From NCBI GenBank assembly GCA_031283965.1, contig JAITAU010000025.1:1-33553 (forward strand): a stretch of 33,553 nt of DNA, read 5' to 3'. The translations under genes and the position numbers were made by a program. The stretch is from Holosporaceae bacterium. Lineage in GTDB: Bacteria; Pseudomonadota; Alphaproteobacteria; UBA3830. Under the pieces are notes generated by a model that was given only the letters and a program-made list of their open reading frames with translations, searched no databases and had not been told where the DNA came from. How positions within the stretch are numbered: position 1 is the first letter of the stretch; every line of letters starts with the position of its first letter. Of this stretch, positions 1 through 10,999 are shown piece after piece.

Positions 1-178
1 TAAAGATAGGAAAATTCCGTACTTCGCGGCATACAGAAGGATAAATTCTACCTACACTTGAAAGGGACAGAGTGACGTTTTAATCATAGGCACAAAAATA
101 TTTATAAATTGTTGTTAAAATTGTGGCATAACTCTTCTTAAGAATTCATATAGACGAAACAAAATAAATTTGATAGGC

Positions 179-274
179 TATAGTAGATTCGCTTTCCATT
201 TACGAGATTTTCAAGCTTCCAGGATCTGAATCCTCAGCATTTTAGTGCAGTAAATGAAAAGCGAGTTTACTATA
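179..274. repeat. Long imperfect inverted repeat (25-bp arms 179-203 and 250-274, about 22/25 complementary) enclosing a smaller AGGAT/ATCCT hairpin
   Basis: TATAGTAGATTCGCTTTCCATTTAC versus the reverse complement of GTAAATGAAAAGCGAGTTTACTATA; read directly. Confidence 0.75.
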
Positions 275-407
275 TCACGATTGTTTAAATTAAGAACAGG
301 GATTACAGGACATTCAGGCAAAAGCTAAATAAAACTGAAACAGCGCTAGTGTGTAAAAAAACTCACTGCTATTCCTGTCTTTACCCTGATCACCAAAAAT
401 ATTTCAT

Positions 408-497
408 TGGCGGACAGAGCGAGATTCGAACTCGCGAAGGAGGTAACCCCTTGCCGGTTTTCAAGACCGGCGCCTTAAACCGCTCGGCCATCTGTCC
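408..497 (-). tRNA. tRNA-Ser (anticodon UGA), CCA encoded
   Basis: Minus strand reads GGACAGATGGCCGAGCGGTTTAAGGCGCCGGTCTTGAAAACCGGC...GTTCGAATCTCGCTCTGTCCGCCA; long variable arm, TGA anticodon, paired acceptor stem. Confidence 0.95.
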
Positions 498-544
498 AAA
501 TGCAAATATGTGCTCCACAAGTGGTCCGACAAGCTCGGCAACGC

Positions 545-1855
545 TCAGTATTCACTCCCCTCTTTCCAGATGAACAGAGCCGCAGCAGTCACTAAAGAAG
601 CGATTATGAACAGCACTGATGGACTTGTAACATTTCCGCTCCATTTTACCAGGTATGTGGCCAATGTCGGAGCATAGGCTCCGAAAGCAGCCATGGCGAA
701 GTTGTGTGCGATGGAAACCCCTACCAACCGCATCCTTGTGGGAAACATGGAGCAGATAGCAGCAGGAATCGGCCCGTAGTAGATGGAAAACAAAAAGATA
801 ATTCCAAACTGTCCCAGCAGTGCACAGACAAAAGTGGCTTTTCCAATGAACAAAAACAGAGGATAGGCCAGAGCAGCCAGACACACTGTAGCAGCAAGCA
901 TCTGTGTGCGTTTTCCCAGGCGATCTGCCATCCATCCGCCAAACAGAATGGACAAGGCGAAGAAAAACATGTTGATGGTCTGGATGATGAAGGCATTGTG
1001 GCGCCCCAGATACAGAATTGTATCAAAGTAGGTAGTAAAAAATATGGATATTAGAAAATACCCACAGGCGGTCAGTACATCTGTGATGGTGACCATCAGC
1101 AGTCCCTTCCAGTGTTTGCAGAACAGCTGCCGCAGGAGATTTTGTTTTTCGTTTGGATTCTGCTCCTTCTGGGCATCCAGAAACTCCTTTGGATCTTCCA
1201 ACTTATTTTTCACGTATTCGGCCACAAATGTGCCAAGGAAACTTATGATGAAGGGGATTCTCCACCCGAATGTCTCCAGCTGTTCAGTGGCGAGGAGCTT
1301 GTCTACTGAGGTGGCGACCAGCGCCCCGAGAATGAATCCGGTCACAAGGCTGAACGGGGCCCAGGCTGAGTAAGTGGATTTCTTCTTCGGACTAGCATGT
1401 TCATAGAGGAACACAATGGTGCCGGTGAATCCTCCCCCAAGCGCCAATCCTTGTAGAATTCGTATAAGTGTCAAAGCAACTCCGGCCCATCCCCCGGCAT
1501 ACTCATAGGTGGGAAGCAGGCCCATCAGCGCCGTTGGCACCGCCATCATGTAGATGGATATGACCAGCGCTTTTTTACGTCCGCAAATGTCTCCAATGTA
1601 ACCGAAGAGGATTGCGCCGATTGGACGCGCAATCAACCCCGAAGCGAAGGCTCCACAGGAGGCGATTATCTGCTGGAACGCGTCTCCAGAGGGGAAGAAC
1701 AACTTACCGATGATGGAAGCGAAAAACCCGTAGATGGCGAAATCATACCATTCCAGCGCGCTGCCGGCGACGCAGGATATGATCACCTTTTTCATTTTGC
1801 TAAATTCGGAGATTTGATCGCTTTTCTTTATCAACGCCCATTCCAAAAATATCAA
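545..1855 (-). CDS. MFS transporter, metabolite:H+ symporter (ProP-like) family; start may be 1795
   Basis: ORF with SALEWYDFAIYGFFA, ASGLIARPIGAILFGYIGDICGRKKAL, LALGGGFTG motifs typical of the MHS family. Confidence 0.9.
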   Translation of the reverse strand: MIFLEWALIKKSDQISEFSKMKKVIISCVAGSALEWYDFAIYGFFASIIGKLFFPSGDAFQQIIASCGAFASGLIARPIGAILFGYIGDICGRKKALVISIYMMAVPTALMGLLPTYEYAGGWAGVALTLIRILQGLALGGGFTGTIVFLYEHASPKKKSTYSAWAPFSLVTGFILGALVATSVDKLLATEQLETFGWRIPFIISFLGTFVAEYVKNKLEDPKEFLDAQKEQNPNEKQNLLRQLFCKHWKGLLMVTITDVLTACGYFLISIFFTTYFDTILYLGRHNAFIIQTINMFFFALSILFGGWMADRLGKRTQMLAATVCLAALAYPLFLFIGKATFVCALLGQFGIIFLFSIYYGPIPAAICSMFPTRMRLVGVSIAHNFAMAAFGAYAPTLATYLVKWSGNVTSPSVLFIIASLVTAAALFIWKEGSEY

Positions 1856-2031
1856 AGACGGGTGATTCTACGTGAATGGGGTGCTTTTTGCAATCTTTCA
1901 CCTTCCGCCGTCGGTGTGGCTTGACAACTGAAGACACATATCGTGTTGGAATACTGCAGATCGAGCGTCCCAGCAAAATGGAAAATCAATTTCATCAGAT
2001 CAACAACATTCTGATCAGTAAAATTTGTGTG

Positions 2032-4045
<2,014 letters not shown>

Positions 4046-4074
<29 letters not shown>

Positions 4075-4831
4075 GGATCAAAATGACACCCAAAAGCAGC
4101 AGAGCAACGCTGGCGTATTGGTTTAGATTCAATCCGCTGCGGTAAAGAAGCAGATAGCTAAATGGTGAATCTGGCTTCCGGAAAAATTCTGATAAAAATC
4201 TCGCTATGCCGTATCCGCAGCAGAAAATTCCCGAAAGCCGTCCGATGTGGAGATGATATTTTTTCTCAAAAGCCGTAAGCATCACAAGAAACAGAAGCAC
4301 ACCCTCCAGAATTGCTTCGTAAATCTGGCTTGGATGCCGGTGAACGCCGTCCTGAAAGACCACGTTCCAGACAATGTCTGATTCCTTTCCCAACAACTCT
4401 CCGTTGATAAAGTTAGCGATCCTCCCCAGGAACAAGCCAATGGGAGTGCCAACAGACCATAGATCCGTGAAGGCGAGAAAATTTATGTGTCTTTTTCTGC
4501 AGAACCAACCAGCCATCACCAACACCCCTAAAAATCCACCGTAGAAGGACATGCCGCCTCTCCAGATTTTGACGATTTCCATAGGTCGCTGCTGGTAAAA
4601 TTCCCAATCATAGAGAAAGACGTGTCCAAGGCGTCCCCCCAGAATAACGCCAACTACGGCAAAGGCGACGAACTCGTCCAGTTGGCTTTGGCTGATCCCA
4701 GCGGTCGTCCGTTCCGCCACGATGCCAGACAATTTCAACGCCGCCAGTATCCCGCAGATGTATGCTAAAGAATACCAGTACACCGACAACCCGAAAATTG
4801 TAACCGCAACACCGGAAAAATTGCAGACCAT
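4046..4831 (-). CDS. lgt: Prolipoprotein diacylglyceryl transferase
   Basis: WYSLAYICGIL, GGRLGHVFLYDW, GGMSFYGGFLG, GRIANFINGELLG, HPSQIYEAILEG motifs; start placed at Met 4831 (VCNFSGVAVTIFG), the ORF opens at 4942. Confidence 0.93.
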
Positions 4832-4916
4832 TTGTCCCTCTGTGTCATGAATATGTTTTAAAACAAACGGATTCTTTAATAAAGCGTTTTGTGCTAGTCT
4901 CGGTGACAATGGACGG

Positions 4917-5402
4917 GTGGAGAGAGTGTTGGGCATAAGCATTATAGACGTAACCGAAACGCTTGCCGAAAAGTTGAATCTTTATTGCAGGAGGGTGGAT
5001 GGCAACGAAATTGTTATCCAGCTGAAGAACAAAAAACTGGATTGCCATCTGTCAGTTGTGCTGGAGCAGGATCAAGACATGATTCACTTTACATGCGATC
5101 TTGGGCTAGACGTGCCGCCAGATCGGTTGATGTTTGCTGCTGGAGCCATCGTACGGGCTAATGAACGCATTCAGCTCGGGCATTTCGACATGACGTCTCC
5201 TGACTATCGCATCGCCTTTTGTTTAACACTGCCATTCCTGTCCTCATTTGCAGTGGATGAAGACGTCATCAAATCCTGCATCGATATTATTTCCAATGAG
5301 TGTCGCCGCTTTTACCACTATCTCCTAATGATTGCCGGCGGTTGCGAATTGCCGGACGCCTGCCTCAACGCTTTATTCGCCGAACCGATGGGAGAGGCGT
5401 AA
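4917..5402 (+). CDS. YbjN-domain-like protein
   Basis: 161-aa ORF; C-terminal ISNECRRFYHYLLMIAGG...LPDACLNAL resembles alphaproteobacterial YbjN proteins. Confidence 0.7.
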   Translation: MERVLGISIIDVTETLAEKLNLYCRRVDGNEIVIQLKNKKLDCHLSVVLEQDQDMIHFTCDLGLDVPPDRLMFAAGAIVRANERIQLGHFDMTSPDYRIAFCLTLPFLSSFAVDEDVIKSCIDIISNECRRFYHYLLMIAGGCELPDACLNALFAEPMGEA

Positions 5403-5407
5403 GGTCT

Positions 5408-6865
5408 ATGCTTTTTAATTCGCTACTTTTCATTTTTATGTTCCTTCCGGTAGCGGTGTCTGGGTATTTCTTCCTTACCAAAAGGAAGCTGATAGTGGCG
5501 TCGAAGGTGTGGATATGTTTCATGTCCTTAATTTTTTATGCCCACTGGAATCCAACATATTTGTACATTCTGATGACGTCGGTTGTGCTCAATTACCTGA
5601 TCGCAAGAATGTTCAATTCCGACACGAAAAGCGAAAGTATCAGAAAATTTTTTCTCACAATAGGGATTACGGCCAACATCGTCGCATTGGGCTATTACAA
5701 GTACATGGATTTTTTCATAGACAATCTAAACGGCTTGTTCGGAACAAATATGCCGCTACAGCACGTGGTTTTGCCGCTGGCCATCAGTTTTTTCACCTTT
5801 CAACAGATAGCCTACCTGGTGGATAACTACCAGAGAAAAGCCAAGGAGGATGATTTCGTCAACTACATGCTTTTCGTAACCTTTTTTCCGCAGCTGATCG
5901 CTGGCCCCATAGTCCATCACGCGGAGATAATGCCACAGTTCGATGTGGTAAGGAATAAGGTAATAAATTACAAGAACTTATCCACCGGGCTTGTTCTTTT
6001 CACAATTGGATTGTTCAAAAAAACTGTTTTGGCAGACATTTTTTCCGAATACGTCAAGTATGGATTCGACGAGTCAGCATCTCTGTCGACCCTGGAGGCA
6101 TGGATGATATCATTCTCCTATACTTTCCAGATATATTTTGATTTTTCCGGATATAGCGACATGGCTGTTGGCATAGGAAAGATGTTTAATTTTGCTCTCC
6201 CACTGAATTTTAATTCCCCGTACAAGGCTGTTTCCATACAAGATTTCTGGAGAAGATGGCACATGACGCTGACTCGTTTCTTCCGTGACTACGTCTACAT
6301 CCCGCTTGGCGGAAACAGAGGCGGCTCCCTGAAAACGTACCACAATCTGTGGATAACATTCCTACTGACTGGCATATGGCACGGCGCCAGCTGGATGTTT
6401 GTGCTGTGGGGAGCAATACATGGAGTGGCCCTCACCGTTTGCAGATTATCGAAGACGTACTTTCGCAGAGGTGTCGCACGAATTAACAGAAAAGTCTCCA
6501 TCTTAATTACATTTTTGTTCGTTAACCTGGCCTGGGTATTTTTTCGCGCTGAAAACTGGAAGCAGGCGAAAAAAATCCTGGTGGCGATGTTCGGAAAAAC
6601 GCAATGCCTACTTCCTAGATTTTTTCACTTGGACATAAAATTCACCATCGCTGGACACATATACGACTACATGCTGCCGTTTTTGATTATTGGCTTCGGG
6701 CTTGTGTTCATGTCCAAAAATTCCAATGAACTCATCAGTAAATTTGAGATCACCTCCAAAAAGCAACTGATGAAATCGCTGGCGATCATCCTGACATTAT
6801 TTATGGCGGCGCTTTATAAAATAATTTTCGTTCCGTACACGGAATTCATCTACTTCAATTTCTAG
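5408..6865 (+). CDS. MBOAT family membrane-bound O-acyltransferase (AlgI-like); start refined from 5300 to 5408
   Basis: LINLLIF-type N-terminus MLFNSLLFIFMFLPVAVSGYF, FFPQLIAGPIVHHAEIMPQ, FSGYSDMAVGIGKMF, DFWRRWHMTLTRFFRDYVYIPLGGNRGG, GIWHGASW. Confidence 0.92.
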   Translation: MLFNSLLFIFMFLPVAVSGYFFLTKRKLIVASKVWICFMSLIFYAHWNPTYLYILMTSVVLNYLIARMFNSDTKSESIRKFFLTIGITANIVALGYYKYMDFFIDNLNGLFGTNMPLQHVVLPLAISFFTFQQIAYLVDNYQRKAKEDDFVNYMLFVTFFPQLIAGPIVHHAEIMPQFDVVRNKVINYKNLSTGLVLFTIGLFKKTVLADIFSEYVKYGFDESASLSTLEAWMISFSYTFQIYFDFSGYSDMAVGIGKMFNFALPLNFNSPYKAVSIQDFWRRWHMTLTRFFRDYVYIPLGGNRGGSLKTYHNLWITFLLTGIWHGASWMFVLWGAIHGVALTVCRLSKTYFRRGVARINRKVSILITFLFVNLAWVFFRAENWKQAKKILVAMFGKTQCLLPRFFHLDIKFTIAGHIYDYMLPFLIIGFGLVFMSKNSNELISKFEITSKKQLMKSLAIILTLFMAALYKIIFVPYTEFIYFNF

Positions 6866-6875
6866 GGGGAAACGG

Positions 6876-8015
6876 GTGTTCTACAGAAAATTTATGAAAA
6901 TAGTTTTACTGTCTGTCTGTTCGCTGTCTCTCGCGCTAATTGTCATCATAGTAACGGTTGATCCACTGCAGGTGTTGCATAAAAGTTGGTTGCGTCCCGG
7001 GATGTATTACACCGATTTCAGAATAGGCGCTCTTGGGGTGATAAAATACGCCAACTTTGATTCCGTAATCATTGGGAGTAGTATGCTGGAAAACACATCA
7101 GCAAATGAAGCTTCTCGAAAATTGGGAGAGAATTTCATTAATATTTCCTTCTGCGGAAGCACACCCTTCGAAAAAAGCAGAGTTCTGCAAAAACTCTTCA
7201 GGGAAAAGAAATATATAAAAACCGTCATCCTGAGTGTGGACATTTGTTATATTCTAAAGAAAGATTCACATGTTACAAAATTTAAGGATTACGGTTTCCT
7301 GTATGATGATGATAATCCGGTAACAAATATGGCTATATACTTTGGATGTTACAGGAATTTGAACTTCTTCTACATTTTAAAATCACGATTTACCTCTGAT
7401 TTCGATATGCCAACCAACTGGTATAAAGGGGAATTTTTCAAAGCATGTGGCGGGTTCAAGAATTGGATTTCGTTTTATAATAGAACAAAAGACAAGGATT
7501 TTTTGAGGATTTTTGTGGACATAAAAAAAGTCTACAGAGGAGAAAAATCGCACGCCACTGATCTGGGAGCTGCAGAAAAGAAAGCCATCGTCGAAAGATT
7601 GAATGAGGATGTCATTTCTTTGGCCAGAAGCAATCCAAAAACCATATTTCATGTCATCATGCCGCCATACTCTCGGTTGACGTGGAAATTGGATATGGGA
7701 CTTTTTTTCAGAGAACTAAAATGTGCAATGAAATATCTGGTTGAGTTTTCTAAAAAATACGAGAATTTGCGTATTCATGGTTTTGATAACGAAACATTTA
7801 CCGCGGATATCACCAATTACGGAGATCCGGGTCACTACTGCCCAAAAATCAATGAGTTCATGCTGGATGCCATCAAAAATGGAAAACACATTTTGACTCC
7901 GGAGAACATCGATGACTATCTGGAGCAGATGGAGGAAGGCATCAAAAAATTCGATCTCAAACCATTCTACGATCTGGTGAAATGTCTACCACTTGGGGGA
8001 GTCGCTGAAGATTAA
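6876..8015 (+). CDS. Membrane-anchored SGNH/AlgX-like protein, likely partner of the upstream MBOAT
   Basis: N-terminal TM; VIIGSSMLENTSANEASRKLG (GxS block), late NYGDPGHYCPKINEFML catalytic-like D..H; adjacent to the MBOAT gene with a 10-nt gap. Confidence 0.7.
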   Translation: MFYRKFMKIVLLSVCSLSLALIVIIVTVDPLQVLHKSWLRPGMYYTDFRIGALGVIKYANFDSVIIGSSMLENTSANEASRKLGENFINISFCGSTPFEKSRVLQKLFREKKYIKTVILSVDICYILKKDSHVTKFKDYGFLYDDDNPVTNMAIYFGCYRNLNFFYILKSRFTSDFDMPTNWYKGEFFKACGGFKNWISFYNRTKDKDFLRIFVDIKKVYRGEKSHATDLGAAEKKAIVERLNEDVISLARSNPKTIFHVIMPPYSRLTWKLDMGLFFRELKCAMKYLVEFSKKYENLRIHGFDNETFTADITNYGDPGHYCPKINEFMLDAIKNGKHILTPENIDDYLEQMEEGIKKFDLKPFYDLVKCLPLGGVAED

Positions 8016-8044
8016 ATGATCCAAGTCGCAGCCAGCTGGTTGTT

Positions 8045-8953
8045 TTATTTGGCTTCTGCCTTCGCGATTACGTCCACTTTTTCGAAGGTATCTTTTATTT
8101 TGGACTCGATGGACTCGGCGATTTTGTCAGCTTCCGCCAGTGGCATTTCTCCATCGACTATTATCCGCGTCTCCACATGTTTTCTCATGCCTGCTGTCCT
8201 GGTACGCAAACTTTTTATGCCATTTACTCCGCCGGTGGAGGCGATAATCTCTGAAATTTGCGTTTGGATCTCCGCAGGAAGCGCTTCATCCATCAGATCA
8301 CGCAAGGCATGATTGATTATTAGGAAGGCATTGTAGAGCACATAGCTACCAACCACGACGCCACAGACCAGATCCACGTAAACACAAATTCTGGACAGTA
8401 TTAGCGATGCTATGATGGAAATGTTCATGAGAAAATCAGACACGTAGTGGAGTGAATCTCCTTTTATCAGCAGTGAGCCGGTCTTTTGCACCACATATCT
8501 TTGGAAATACAGCAAAATATACACGGTTACGCAGGAGAGGACCATCACCAGCACGCCCACACCGGTGTTGTTTATTGCCCGCGGCTCAAAAAACATCTCA
8601 TAGGCATCACGATATATGACAACTCCTGAGTACACCACCATCATACTCTGCAGTAGCGCTACAATGCTCTCCACTTTGTCGTGGCCAAAGTTATGGTTCT
8701 GATCGATGTCGCTGCCAGAGATTGTGAGAGCATGGTATGCGACAAACGACGCCAGAGCGTCCAATAGCGAATCCATCATGGATGCTCGCATGGTCAGCGA
8801 ATTTGTAACCATCAATGCCAGCAGCTTTATGATTACCAGGAAAATCGATGCCGCTACGCCAAGTGCTGCGGATTTTTTCGCTAATTCGGTGTGTTGATGT
8901 TCTCCGAAGCGGCTATCCAGGATACTGTTAAACTTTCTAATGTCAAAAAACAT
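8045..8953 (-). CDS. Cation diffusion facilitator (CDF/FieF-like) metal efflux transporter
   Basis: SLTMRASMMDSLLDALASFVAYHAL, HNFGHDKVESIVALLQSMMV, KGDSLHYVSDFLMNISI; C-terminal cytoplasmic domain with RTRTAG...HVETRIIVDGEMPL. Confidence 0.92.
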   Translation of the reverse strand: MFFDIRKFNSILDSRFGEHQHTELAKKSAALGVAASIFLVIIKLLALMVTNSLTMRASMMDSLLDALASFVAYHALTISGSDIDQNHNFGHDKVESIVALLQSMMVVYSGVVIYRDAYEMFFEPRAINNTGVGVLVMVLSCVTVYILLYFQRYVVQKTGSLLIKGDSLHYVSDFLMNISIIASLILSRICVYVDLVCGVVVGSYVLYNAFLIINHALRDLMDEALPAEIQTQISEIIASTGGVNGIKSLRTRTAGMRKHVETRIIVDGEMPLAEADKIAESIESKIKDTFEKVDVIAKAEAK

Positions 8954-9054
8954 GCCCCACTCCCATTGCCCAAGTATCCTCCAACTGTGCACAAAATCAA
9001 AGTTTTTTCGCTATTCACTTTTGGTTTTTTATGAGCTAACATGCCGCGGTCTTC

Positions 9055-9128
9055 GGCGGGATAGCTCAGATGGTTAGAGCACGTGAATCATAATCATGGG
9101 GTCGGGGGTTCAAGTCCCTCTCCCGCTA
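9055..9128 (+). tRNA. tRNA-Met (anticodon CAU, elongator-like); CCA not fully encoded (ACCG follows)
   Basis: GGCGGGATAGCTCAGATGGTTAGAGCACGTGAATCATAATCATGGGGTCGGGGGTTCAAGTCCCTCTCCCGCTA; cloverleaf pairs with a G-U at position 1-72. Confidence 0.93.
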
Positions 9129-9338
9129 CCGGCGTAGCTTAGTTTTTTTCAGAGTTCTGCTGAGAATGAACAACACGTCTCTGTAACGAGGGATAAATTC
9201 GAAACTAACAAGATAACCGCACGGCAAAGATCCTTTCCGTTTGGAAGTCCTGCTACGTCTGAGGAAGAACTCTCCAAAGAAGTCACGCCAACCACCACTC
9301 TGCCACAGACGGTGGAAAAACGACAGGCGCGACTTCAT
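9126..9338 (-). CDS. Hypothetical small basic protein downstream of pal (doubtful)
   Basis: 70-aa ORF with ATG, weak SD, touches tRNA-Met on the opposite strand; no recognised family. Confidence 0.2.
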   Translation of the reverse strand: MKSRLSFFHRLWQSGGWRDFFGEFFLRRSRTSKRKGSLPCGYLVSFEFIPRYRDVLFILSRTLKKTKLRR

Positions 9339-9367
9339 CTACCATTCATTGACGATGAATAATGTTT

Positions 9368-9841
9368 CTATTCGATAACAGAAATAGCAACCCTATTCAT
9401 TCTATACACTTCTTCCTGGCTTCCCTGAGCGGCTATTTGCCGATCCTTACCGTAGGAGATGGTACGTACCCGTCCACCTTCCACCCCCTTTTCAATGAGG
9501 AACTTAGCGGCAGCATCAGCCCTTCGTTCTCCGAGTCCGAGGTTATATTCTCTAGTTCCACGTTCGTCACAGTGTCCTTCGATGAGAACTTTCCGTTCAC
9601 CATGTGTTTTCAACCACTCGACCTGTCGCGTCAACGTAGCTTCGGCCTCTGGAGCAAGATTTGATTTATCAAAGGCATAGAAAACCCGATCTCCTGCGTT
9701 GGCGATAAAATCAGCCGCTGACCCACTCAGTCCTTCATCTTCTACGACAGCCACGCTTCCCTTTGCTTTATCATCACACTCGCAAGCCACCAAAAGCACA
9801 AGCACCGCAAGAGAAACCAATCTCTTCGCTTTCTTTTCCAT
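9368..9841 (-). CDS. pal: Peptidoglycan-associated lipoprotein Pal (OmpA-like C-terminal domain)
   Basis: Lipobox LLVAC after MEKKAKRLVSLAVLV; VFYAFDKSNLAPEAEATLTRQVEWLK, VLIEGHCDERGTREYNLGLGERRA, TISYGKDR. Confidence 0.95.
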   Translation of the reverse strand: MEKKAKRLVSLAVLVLLVACECDDKAKGSVAVVEDEGLSGSAADFIANAGDRVFYAFDKSNLAPEAEATLTRQVEWLKTHGERKVLIEGHCDERGTREYNLGLGERRADAAAKFLIEKGVEGGRVRTISYGKDRQIAAQGSQEEVYRMNRVAISVIE

Positions 9842-10075
9842 TTTCGTTCTCCTACTACATAAATGCATGAATACAGAACCACACAAAAACATGCATCAAC
9901 ATACCAACATTATATTAATTACAGATTAATGCTTCAAGAATTCTTTTAGACGGAGATGCTTTTGTGGCCGCTCTGCATCAGCAGAGACAAATGTTTGTGT
10001 TGCGATGATGATTTTGCGACACAGGGACTTCATTTGCTGCTCTTATTTGATGCTAAACCGTACAAAAGCGAACTA

Positions 10076-10152
<77 letters not shown>

Positions 10153-10326
10153 ATGATGTATTGTTTACATCAACAGAAGGATCATTTCAATCTTTTTTAG
10201 GGCAGATTCCCCGCTGTTTGCAGCGGTATTATTATACAAATCGTTGTAGCAACATTATTCAAACGTATTATATTTAGGAACTTGATGATAGCCATGTGTA
10301 TTTGTGCAAATCATCGACGGCGTCGG

Positions 10327-10404
10327 TTAACTATCTGTTAGTGAAGATTAAATAATCGTAAACGTGTTTTATAAACACAGCATACAGTGTTAACTTTCTG
10401 TTAG
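10327..10404 (+). promoter_or_regulatory. Two CtrA-type candidate binding sites TTAA-N7-TTAG (10327-10341 and 10390-10404)
   Basis: GTTAACTATCTGTTAG and GTTAACTTTCTGTTAG, 15/16 identical, 63 bp apart, inside a non-coding interval; binding is inferred from consensus only. Confidence 0.45.
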
Positions 10405-10905
10405 CAAAATGTGCACGAAAAAACTCCATGGCCGCCAGGGCCTACTAATCCACAAATTGTACAACAGCAACAGGGTGGTTATTAACAGATCGTTGATAAT
10501 TGTTGAGTTTCCAATTTACGTGGTTTGGAAAGATTCTTCTGGAGCAGTTGTTGTACTGGAGAGTTATAGTCCTTGGTAAGGTTAGCTTTCAGCGTCGACG
10601 TGGGGCTGTGAAGCAACCAGAGGAACGCGAATCCAAGAATTTTTCTACGTTAAAACTCGTGCAATGCTATATCATAACCATGTGTATTGTGCACAAATCC
10701 ACTTTATGAAATAAGGGCTGTCGGCTAATTTTTACAAACCTGTGAACTGGTGATCTCGGCTGTTGTTTTAATGATTTCTAAATCTTCTTGTTTTAGGTTG
10801 CGGAGTTGTGGCAGTTGGTGATTTTTAAAAAATTGTCATGGTACGTTGTTTGTGCGACAATAGGCCATGTCCGCTACATTGGATGAGAGCGGATCCGGGG
10901 AAAAT

Positions 10906-10982
10906 CGGAGCATAGCTCAGCCTGGTAGAGCACAGCCTTCGGGAGGCTGGGGTCGGAGGTTCGAATCCTCTTGCTCCGACCA
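10906..10982 (+). tRNA. tRNA-Pro (anticodon CGG), CCA encoded
   Basis: CGGAGCATAGCTCAGCCTGGTAGAGCACAGCCTTCGGGAGGCTGGGGTCGGAGGTTCGAATCCTCTTGCTCCGACCA. Confidence 0.95.
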
Positions 10983-10999
10983 TTTTGTTGTGGGGTGGC

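Noticed and set aside
349-573. 74-aa plus-strand ORF (GGQSEIRTREGGNPLPVFKTGALNRSAICP)
   Set aside because: Translation of antisense tRNA-Ser.
10500-10709. 69-aa ORF in the tRNA-Pro intergenic region
   Set aside because: No SD or family; overlaps the repeated motif and appears non-coding.
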